From: DHVE2 group archaeon
GTDB lineage: Archaea > Thermoplasmatota > Thermoplasmata > Thermoplasmatales > Aciduliprofundaceae
Assembly: GCA_015520985.1 (NCBI GenBank)
Contig: WAOY01000065.1
Coordinates: forward strand, 1 to 7,230
Direction of reading: 5' to 3'
DNA: 7,230 nt
A model generated the notes under the pieces. The model saw only the letters and a list, made by a program, of their open reading frames with translations, made no database searches and was not told the origin of the DNA. Position numbers and translations under genes: made by a program. Below, one piece after another: positions 1 to 6,100 of the stretch. Position 1 is the stretch's first letter; the number at the start of each line of letters is the position of its first letter.

Positions 1-190
1 GAGTGACGGAATCTGGCATGTGCACCGCGAGAACCCTCTCGGGTCCGAGGGCCTCGGCGCAAAGCGCGAGAACCACCGAGGAATCGAGGCCCCCGCTGAG
101 CCCCAGCACCACGTTCCCCTGGCCAACGAAATCCCGTATGAATCGCACGATGGTTTCCCGGGCGTAGGGTGGAAGGGTTATTTCAGGCAT
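1..190 (-). CDS. nadE: NH3-dependent NAD+ synthase, N-terminal part (3' end outside window)
   Basis: This cytoplasmic enzyme would make NAD+ from deamido-NAD (nicotinic acid adenine dinucleotide), ATP and ammonia, the last step of NAD biosynthesis. The first 63 residues are visible. After a short amphipathic helix rich in Ile, Phe and Arg comes the strand-loop motif GLSGGLDSS (residues 30-38), the PP-loop ATP-pyrophosphatase signature SGGxDS. It is followed by a helix and a second strand ending VHMPDSVT, which fits the short archaeal NadE. The PP-loop begins about 31 residues in, so no N-terminal glutaminase domain precedes it and free ammonia should be the nitrogen donor. The ATG at 188-190 overlaps the end of the preceding gene by 8 bases (183-190), and a purine-rich GAGGAG lies almost against it, so translational coupling is likely. 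Another PP-loop synthetase is possible but less likely given the context after the loop. Confidence 0.87.
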   Translation of the reverse strand, partial: MPEITLPPYARETIVRFIRDFVGQGNVVLGLSGGLDSSVVLALCAEALGPERVLAVHMPDSVT

Positions 191-428
191 TCTCCTCAGG
201 CTCCCAGTCCTCCTCCCAGGGGATGTCCTCGACCACGTGCTTGAGTATGCGGTAGAGTTCATCGAGATCCTCGTCGGTGCCTATGACGACGTACTCCTCC
301 CGGTCCGCTGTGGCCAGGTACCAGAGGTTGTCCGCGTCGTCGTAGTAAAGCTCGATCTCCTGCTCGTCCACGGATCTAACGAAGGATATAACCTCGCCCA
401 TCTTTATGGAGTCACGTATTGAAGTCAT
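183..428 (-). CDS. Small acidic protein of unknown function (81 aa), second gene of the nadE operon
   Basis: I do not recognise this protein. It is very acidic, with about 25 Asp/Glu against 6 Lys/Arg, and has no signal peptide or membrane segment, so it is probably a small cytoplasmic protein. The middle (residues about 22-50) alternates hydrophobic and charged residues ([27 protein letters not shown]), suggesting a small antiparallel beta sheet. A helix follows ([15 protein letters not shown]), then a Trp/Glu-rich tail ([10 protein letters not shown]). Its ATG (426-428) overlaps the TGA of the upstream gene in an ATGA junction, with a GGTGG purine stretch just before it. Its own stop lies inside the start of nadE. 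These overlaps support one transcript and make it a real gene despite its size. A role in NAD metabolism is only guilt by association. Confidence 0.75.
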   Translation of the reverse strand: MTSIRDSIKMGEVISFVRSVDEQEIELYYDDADNLWYLATADREEYVVIGTDEDLDELYRILKHVVEDIPWEEDWEPEENA

Positions 429-670
429 CCCACCACCTTCACCACAGCCATAAGGAACTCGTCGAACTTCTTGCTCAACTCGTCGAACTTGCTCTTTATG
501 CTCTCTATGTCATCCCCCTCGTCCACGACGCTCAGCATGTCGTTGAGCTCGGCGATGTACCTCTTTACCTTCTTAAGTTCCTCTAGGGCGCCCTCATCTC
601 CGTCATCGATCCTCGCGAGAATGTCCATGATTGTCTCCTCAATGCCATCAAACATGTCCTCCAGCTTCAT
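425..670 (-). CDS. Small acidic helical protein of unknown function (81 aa), first gene of the nadE operon
   Basis: No family is recognised. The sequence looks almost wholly helical, with heptad-like spacing of Leu, Ile, Met and Phe across residues 1-47 (MFDGIEETIMDILARI, then ALEELKKVKRYIAELNDML) and 53-78 (DIESIKSKFDELSKKFDEF). This suggests two or three amphipathic helices forming a hairpin or coiled-coil oligomer, separated by Asp/Gly-rich turns (DDGDEG, DEGDD). There is no signal peptide or convincing membrane segment. The ATG at 668-670 lies about 25 bases from the centre of a good TATA box (692-699) and has no Shine-Dalgarno sequence, so the mRNA probably begins at or next to the ATG. 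The stop overlaps the next gene by 4 bases (425-428), making this the promoter-proximal gene of a three-gene unit ending in nadE or beyond. Confidence 0.75.
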   Translation of the reverse strand: MKLEDMFDGIEETIMDILARIDDGDEGALEELKKVKRYIAELNDMLSVVDEGDDIESIKSKFDELSKKFDEFLMAVVKVVG

Positions 671-691
671 ACCGGGTAATTCGGCTGGGCG

Positions 692-706
692 TATTTAAGC
701 TTTCTC
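692..706 (-). promoter_or_regulatory. Archaeal TATA box and BRE of the nadE operon (leaderless)
   Basis: Read on the minus strand, a purine-rich BRE (GAGAAAG) runs into CTTAAATA (692-699). The box centre is about 25 bases from the ATG at 670, the usual distance from an archaeal TATA box to the transcription start. The transcript should therefore be leaderless or nearly so. AAAGCTTAAATA (692-703) matches the element before the divergent peptidase gene at 11 of 12 positions. Confidence 0.7.
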
Positions 707-784
707 AACACCGGGGACAAGTTGCAATTATGCTGAGAAATATACATCGTGCTAGTATGGTAAGTTTGGGGTTAACTTTTTGAT

Positions 785-818
785 GGTGTGAAACACCTTC
801 ATTTTAAAGAGAGGTGTT
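785..818. repeat. GGTGT/ACACC inverted repeats, candidate operator
   Basis: GGTGT (785-789) and ACACC (793-797) form a perfect 5-bp palindrome around a 3-base centre. The same central element, as AACACCT (792-798), is also complemented by AGGTGTT (812-818), giving a 7-bp inverted repeat with a 13-base spacer. Copy centres are about 20 bp apart, roughly two helical turns. The cluster is almost exactly midway between the two divergent starts. If both mRNAs are leaderless it is not transcribed from either promoter, so a DNA-binding regulator site is likelier than an RNA hairpin. Chance occurrence is not excluded. Confidence 0.35.
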
Positions 819-885
819 CGGGCACAATTTCTAGGGCAATTGTATAGGATTCCGGTGCGATGATTTCACACATGCCGCAGGCCGC

Positions 886-903
886 AGGAAAAAGCATAAA
901 TAT
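886..903 (+). promoter_or_regulatory. Archaeal TATA box and BRE of the C11 peptidase gene (leaderless)
   Basis: A purine-rich BRE (GGAAAAAG, ending at 894) is followed by CATAAATAT (895-903). The box centre is about 26 bases before the GTG at 925. No Shine-Dalgarno motif precedes the GTG. The nearest upstream ATG (914-916) is in another frame. This spacing fixes the GTG as the likely start and predicts a leaderless transcript. Confidence 0.72.
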
Positions 904-924
904 CTTGCAACATAATGACTCCCG

Positions 925-2679
925 GTGAAAGTCGGAACAGTGGTACTTATAATTCTCGTAATCGTATCGGTCCCGCCCATAGCCTCCAGTGGCGCAGATG
1001 CGGGACAAGGGGCGGGTGATATACCAAACTGGACGTTCATGGTCTACATGGACGCGGACAACACCCTCGCGGACTATGCAGCGGATGACCTGGCTGAGAT
1101 GATGAGCTACGGCTCCAACTCGAACCTGACAATTCTCGTAATGTACGATTCCACCACCCAAGGAGATTCTGCGATATACCTGATAGAGAAGGGGAGGAAG
1201 GTAATGCTGGAGGACCTTGGTGAGGTGGACATGGGCAGCGGGAATACCCTCAGGTACTTCCTCAACTGGACCCTCAACAGGTACCCGGCGAGGCATTACT
1301 TTCTTGACCTGTGGAACCACGGAAATTACTATTCGGGGATATGCCTGGACCACGGGGACTGGCTTACCCTGGACGAGATCAGAGAAGCCATCGGAGAATT
1401 CAACTCCCTACGAGGAAAAAAGCTGGATGTGCTCGGTTTTGACGCATGCAGGATGGGGGGCATAGAGATATACTACCCCATGAGCTCCGTGGCTAGATAC
1501 ATCGTTGCCTCGGAGAAGGACGAGCCGGCCACAGGCTGGCCATATTACGACATACTCCGCAATATCGAAAACCTGAATCCGGAGAACGCATCTCGCCTCG
1601 TAGTAGATGCGATGTACACGTGGGCCAGCAGGTTCTACTCCAATGACGGGCTATCGGTCATAATGGCCTCGGTAAACTCCAGCATGATGCCCGAATTCAT
1701 GGAGAAGTTCAACAGTGGCATTCAGTTCGCACTACCCGTGGTGCCGTACCTGAGAGAGAAGATATTGAATAAAACTGGAGATGTTGAGAGGTACGAGTTA
1801 AGCACAGTCGCAGATCTCTACGATCTGATGAGCAGAATAGATTCTGTCGGGGATTACCGCCTGTCGAAAATGGCGCTGGAAATAATGAGTGAAATGAGGA
1901 ACATGACCTACTACCGAGCATGGGATTGCCCCAATCCAGCCAACGGGTACCATGCAAGAAACGCCCACGGAATAGGCATATACTTTCCCCCCTTCAGCAT
2001 CTCCGGAGAGTACTACTACACAGAATTCGCTAGAGAGAGCCTGTGGGACGAGTTCCTGAGGGATCTGCTGTACACGGGGGTGCAGGGAGTAAACGGGAGT
2101 GCCGAGGTGCAAGTGAATGACGGAGTTTTAAGCGTGAACTACACCACCTCAGCGGACTATGTAGAGATATACGTGGGAAACCTGAGCGGGGGATACAGCG
2201 GCGTGATGGGCCCGGATGGAAGTTACAGGGTTACAGTGGACTACGGTAAGTACACTGTCTTCATATACGGATACAACGTGAGCGGATACGTGGTGTGGTA
2301 CCTCAGGGAAGAAGTGAGCTACCTCAGGGAGATAAGAATTGTGGGGAAGTTCTACCTCAACGGAAACATAGTTGAGGGGGCCAAAATAACGGTTATACTG
2401 GGAAACCACACATTTCAAACCGTGCAGAACGGCACAGGATTCACGATAATAGCACAGTATCCGGAGGAGATAAGGGACAACAGCACGATGGTGGTGAAGG
2501 TGGACTACGCATTTTTCTCAAAGGAATACACCTTCCGCACAGGCACGCTGAAAGGCAGCGATGAGGTGCCAATAGTGATAAGGGATCAGACCTTTCCATC
2601 GCCCCAGGCCATGTTCATATCCGCCCTGATCCTGTCAATAGTTGCTGCATTTGCAGCATACAGATCCCTGAAAAATTGA
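925..2679 (+). CDS. Secreted, membrane-anchored clostripain-like cysteine peptidase (family C11)
   Basis: This is a cysteine peptidase of the clostripain family (C11, clan CD), expected to act outside the membrane and to cleave after basic residues. A signal peptide (residues 1 to about 20; Lys2, hydrophobic core, then IASSGA) leads into the catalytic domain (about 34-385). That domain starts with the family strand WTFMVYMDADN. It carries the catalytic His132 in LDLWNHG and Cys175 in GFDACRMG, with Asp173 two residues before the Cys where related C11 enzymes are proposed to bind the basic P1 side chain. A linker (VQGVNGS) leads to beta-rich, sequon-bearing Ig-like modules (about 392-555). A transmembrane helix (about 562-578) and a short basic tail (RSLKN) anchor it. 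The GTG start is chosen for its 26-base spacing from the TATA box and the resulting signal peptide. An 11-bp direct repeat (2299-2309, 2320-2330) encodes YLRE twice. Its stop is one base from that of the convergent gene. Confidence 0.9.
   Translation: MKVGTVVLIILVIVSVPPIASSGADAGQGAGDIPNWTFMVYMDADNTLADYAADDLAEMMSYGSNSNLTILVMYDSTTQGDSAIYLIEKGRKVMLEDLGEVDMGSGNTLRYFLNWTLNRYPARHYFLDLWNHGNYYSGICLDHGDWLTLDEIREAIGEFNSLRGKKLDVLGFDACRMGGIEIYYPMSSVARYIVASEKDEPATGWPYYDILRNIENLNPENASRLVVDAMYTWASRFYSNDGLSVIMASVNSSMMPEFMEKFNSGIQFALPVVPYLREKILNKTGDVERYELSTVADLYDLMSRIDSVGDYRLSKMALEIMSEMRNMTYYRAWDCPNPANGYHARNAHGIGIYFPPFSISGEYYYTEFARESLWDEFLRDLLYTGVQGVNGSAEVQVNDGVLSVNYTTSADYVEIYVGNLSGGYSGVMGPDGSYRVTVDYGKYTVFIYGYNVSGYVVWYLREEVSYLREIRIVGKFYLNGNIVEGAKITVILGNHTFQTVQNGTGFTIIAQYPEEIRDNSTMVVKVDYAFFSKEYTFRTGTLKGSDEVPIVIRDQTFPSPQAMFISALILSIVAAFAAYRSLKN
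2671..2677 (-). terminator. Possible T-tract terminator after the Cys/His-rich protein gene
   Basis: On the minus strand the sequence just past the TGA (2681-2683) reads AATTTTT, ending at 2671, a short T-tract of the kind that ends archaeal transcription. It lies within the last codons of the convergent peptidase gene. It is short and has no hairpin, so support is weak. Confidence 0.3.
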
Positions 2680-2680
2680 T

Positions 2681-3076
2681 TCACCGCAGCAGCTTTTCCA
2701 CCTTGGAGAGATAGCGGGACACCTTTACGGCCCTCTGCGAGACCTCCACTAGCTCCCCCTTCTCCAAGACGTAGTGCCTCACGTCAAAGTCCCTCCGGGA
2801 GTACCTCTGAACCTCGTCGGCAATGTAGTGGAGCTGCACGCAGTGGGGAGACCCGTCAACTGTGAGCACGGTGAGGCCCTCTGCAACGGCCATCATCGCC
2901 ATGAGCTTGTAGAACGCCATGTTTATGTGCTCCTTCTCAGGGCAGAAGGAGAGCTTTGAATACCCAGAAAATCTATCCAATATCTCCGGATGCCCACTCT
3001 CCACGCACGTTCCGTACAGCAGCAATCTCTTTCCCCTCACATGCTTCCCCTTGGCGTTGGTGCTCATCAGGTCCAT
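2681..3076 (-). CDS. Cys/His-rich protein of unknown function (131 aa)
   Basis: I cannot name this family with confidence. The protein is soluble, with no signal peptide or membrane segment. It has three Cys, each followed by a His: Cys24-x4-His29 (GTCVESGHPE), Cys45-x4-His50 (FCPEKEH) and Cys79-x3-His83 (GSPHCVQLH, where His78 also precedes the Cys). The hydrophobic strands LTVLTVDG and RGKRLLLYG next to these Cys suggest an alpha/beta fold with the Cys/His at strand ends. That would suit a metal centre or redox site, but neither is shown. The tail (about 84-131) is helical and basic. The ATG at 3074-3076 is chosen because it lies about 25 bases from a TATA-like box and has no Shine-Dalgarno. 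An in-frame ATG at 3154 would run through that promoter and into the upstream gene, and a later one exists at 3067. The gene converges on the C11 peptidase gene. Confidence 0.75.
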   Translation of the reverse strand: MDLMSTNAKGKHVRGKRLLLYGTCVESGHPEILDRFSGYSKLSFCPEKEHINMAFYKLMAMMAVAEGLTVLTVDGSPHCVQLHYIADEVQRYSRRDFDVRHYVLEKGELVEVSQRAVKVSRYLSKVEKLLR

Positions 3077-3094
3077 GCGGGAGTATGGGTTTCC

Positions 3095-3110
3095 AAAAAT
3101 AAAAGATTTA
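3095..3110 (-). promoter_or_regulatory. TATA-like promoter of the Cys/His-rich protein gene, possibly also terminator of the giant gene
   Basis: Read on the minus strand, TAAATCTTTTATTTTT lies in the 37-base gap between the TAG of the giant gene (3114-3116) and the ATG at 3076. The CTTTTATT part (3098-3105) is centred about 25 bases from that ATG, as in the other two promoters of the window. The T-rich run is also what is expected at an archaeal terminator, so the stretch may end the upstream transcript as well. It fits the TATA consensus less well than the other two. Confidence 0.5.
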
Positions 3111-3113
3111 GGA

Positions 3114-6100
3114 CTAGGAAGTGTCCCCGTGGCCACGATCCGGAGTCGGCACATCTATGCTGTAACTGCCGCGAATGGTGTAACTATCGGAGGAGCCTCT
3201 GAAATCACCGCTTGCCCTGTAGCCGAAAATCGACGATGACTCGTAATTCGTGTGCATCCACAGATCGTTGACCATGTAGTAGACGTCGTCCAGGCGTAGG
3301 TCATCGTAGGCGTGCTGCGGGAACTCGGAGATACCCACCTTGTAAACGAAGTATCTTACTTCGTTGTTGAGCCACAGCACGAAGGCGTCCTTAGTGGGAG
3401 TGCCGTTGTACCACACCACGTAAGTCTCGTTGTTCTCCATCCTGTAGCCAATCTCAACGTATATGCCCAGTTTGTATCCGAGGTCATCGTTGTAGTGGAT
3501 GTATACCTGTTTCAGCATCTCGTTGAACATCTTTATCAGTTCCTCCGGGGTGACCGTGCCTGGGTTCACCGGCGGGATGTACGAGGCGAGGGAAGTGACC
3601 GCGCTGCTATCGCCCACGAAACCGAAGTCTATCCGATACACATCATTTTTCGCCTCCACGAACATCTTGAGCGCCGGAACCCTCTTCTGGTAATTCAGCC
3701 TGTAAGATGCCCGCTGGTAATTTATGCTCCCAGGTGAGATGGACATGTGTATGGATATCCCATCATAGACCTCCTGCATCCTGACCTGGAAACCGTCACG
3801 TTTTATATCGGCGTTGAAATTAACCGAGCCCTCGCTGTATCTCTCCTGCACTCGAACATTACCTATGTCCGCGCTGTAATTGCGGTAACCATTGTCCTCG
3901 TACACTTTACCGCGGGTGGCTGTGAATGTGCGCTCAAAGTAGAAGAACCGTAGCGAATTGGCGTATCCGTTGGCCCTGGAGAAGAGCATGTTGAGATCTC
4001 CGGACACCGTGGAGAACATGCCCACAGAGTTGTTAAGAGCCTCGTTTGTGGCGCGGGTGGCGTTGAGAATGATGCGGTTGTACGTGTAGTTCCAGGCGGC
4101 CATCTCATCCTTGGCGTTAACCATCGCGAAGTGGTAGAAGGTGGAGTACCTGTTCCATATCTCCCCTATCTTCTCGTAGTCGTATATGAAGGTATTCAGT
4201 TCCCTGCTCACAAAGAACGGCCTGAATTTTGTGTCCCTCGTATCGATACCGAAGTATCCGCGGGTGTAGCTGAAGGGCACGTCGGTGTGGAATGCCCAGT
4301 TGTCCTGGTGTGTACATTTGTTCCAGTGAGATTCCAGGAACCAGACGGAGTATATCGGTATCTTCAGGTGCAGGTTAATGTTAACGGTGTCGTTGTACCA
4401 GGTATACCAGTGCTTGCCACCGTAGACCAGCGAGGTCCTGTCAGTCCTCAGATTTATGTTTACCTTCCCGGAGACGGAGACATCTATCTGGTACTGATAG
4501 GGTGCGTTGCCCATGTGGTAATCGACGTCCTGAACGTCCACAAATCGATGTCCGGCACCAACGCCCACCATTATGTTCAGGTCACTAAGGTAGTCAGGAT
4601 CAAAATCCACCACGATGCTCTCGTTCTTCGTCCTCAGGAACCGCTCGTCATGGGTGTAGTTGGAATCCCAGAAATCGTACCTGCCCTGCCTCACACTCAG
4701 GAATAGGGGCAGTGATGAGTAGTTGGTGCTGAGGGCTATGTTCTTGGAGAGGACATCAAGGGAAGTGTGCATCCACTCGGTCATGTTGTCCAGTATATTG
4801 TCGCCGGGAGCCCGATATGCCCACATCCTCGCCATCATAGCCTTCAAGGACCCATGGTACTTGTCCAGATCCACGTTGCCGCTTATTCCCGGAACCGAAC
4901 CGCGGTCGCTGAACTGCCAGAACTCCCAGTCGCTCCACACACCCGTGTTTGGAGTGGCGTTAGGATCATAGGTCCAGTGGGCTATCCAGAGCCCCCACTG
5001 CGTCAGGGAAGGATCGAGGTTTCTGGCGTAGTAGCTGGAGGTGTAGATTATGGGAGCGACCCCCAGCCTAGATTGCACCCTCTGGAGGAACTGCTTTGCC
5101 CAGTTGGACAGTGAACTCCACCCCATGCTGCTACCAACCTCAAGATCCAGAGCGGGGGGCAGGGTCATGTAGCTCATGTAAGGACGTATCGTGTCCACGA
5201 AATGATCCGCCTCAGATATGGGGTCATTAGATGTGGGTCTTGCGAAATGGTAAGCGCCAACCGCAAGACCGGCAGCGCTGGCGGAGCGAACGTTCTGGGC
5301 AAACAGGGGATCAACGTAACTGGTGCTCTCGCTGGCTTTTACGAATGCAAATCTATACCCCGCATTGTAAACCTGATTCCAGTCAATAGTGCCCTGATAA
5401 TGGGACACGTCCACGCCTAAGGAACCGCTGGTGAGGTTGGTGTTATTTGTGTTGTTCGTATTATTGCCCCCACCCTGGGTGTTGTTCTCGTCACATGCCC
5501 CATAACCGGGTCCTCCGAGGATCCTCTCGCCAACGTGCCACCTGACGAATGGGCAGAAGTTCCCGTCGTATGTGCCTGTGTCGGTGACATAGTCCAGGAA
5601 GCTCCTGAGATCACCGAAGGTCTGGAAGTCGAAGTTTATTGGATTGAAGTAGAAGTACGGGAATTTGAAGTTCAGATCCTGAATGAGTCCGTTCTCTCCA
5701 ACCACATTCTGCCTGGCATCCTCCGTCTGCTCCTTCACAGTATCCCAAACGGTTTCCGAGTCGTAATCGGGGAACGCCAGGTCTGCACCGGATCTCATCC
5801 ATTCCTCCAGGGTCATCTCCCAGATTATCGCCTTTATGTCGTTGTAGGCGTCGCGTGTCAGATCCCGGTGGAAGTTGAACGAGCCATTGTGCACCCGGCC
5901 ATTGAATGGATACCCGTCATAGCCCCTGGGCCAGGTGCTCTGCTGGTAATCAGGAGGGTAGGACTCACAATCATCATCATAGGGACCTGCGTCGTCGGTG
6001 GGCGAAGGATCACCCCCATCGTAGAGGTTCTTCATTGCTTCATACCAGAGATCCACGGTGTCCCTGGTAAGATAGAAGAGATATGCATCGTCATCCGTGG

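Larger units (their letters stand above)
671..924. other. Divergent intergenic region (254 bp) with two outward promoters
   Basis: No credible coding sequence lies here; the start codons present open frames of fewer than about 20 codons. The region holds the nadE-operon promoter at its left edge and the peptidase promoter at its right edge. Near its centre is a cluster of GGTGT/ACACC inverted repeats (785-818). A second, weaker inverted repeat is ACAATT (824-829) with AATTGT (838-843). I see no tRNA-like or other recognisable RNA structure. Confidence 0.7.

Noticed and set aside
183..670. The two small acidic genes as a toxin-antitoxin pair
   Set aside because: Neither has a recognisable toxin or DNA-binding antitoxin pattern. 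Both are acidic and are coupled to nadE, so there is no positive evidence.
802..809. TTTTAAAG in the intergenic region as a third TATA box
   Set aside because: No gene starts about 25 bases away on either strand. It is simply the AT-rich spacer of the inverted repeat.
799..1353. Open frame of 184 codons on the minus strand opposite the start of the peptidase gene
   Set aside because: It lies antisense to the signal peptide and catalytic domain of a clear C11 peptidase. Its translation has no domain-like pattern, and it also runs across the peptidase promoter.
3077..3154. Longer N-terminus for the Cys/His-rich protein, starting at the ATG at 3154
   Set aside because: It would overlap the end of the giant gene and translate through the TATA-like element. 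The ATG at 3076 has the promoter spacing seen for the other two promoters.
4131..4706. Plus-strand open frame of 191 codons inside the giant gene
   Set aside because: It is antisense to the coding strand of the giant protein, with Val/Gly/Pro-rich composition typical of a reverse-complement shadow. No promoter or ribosome site fits it.
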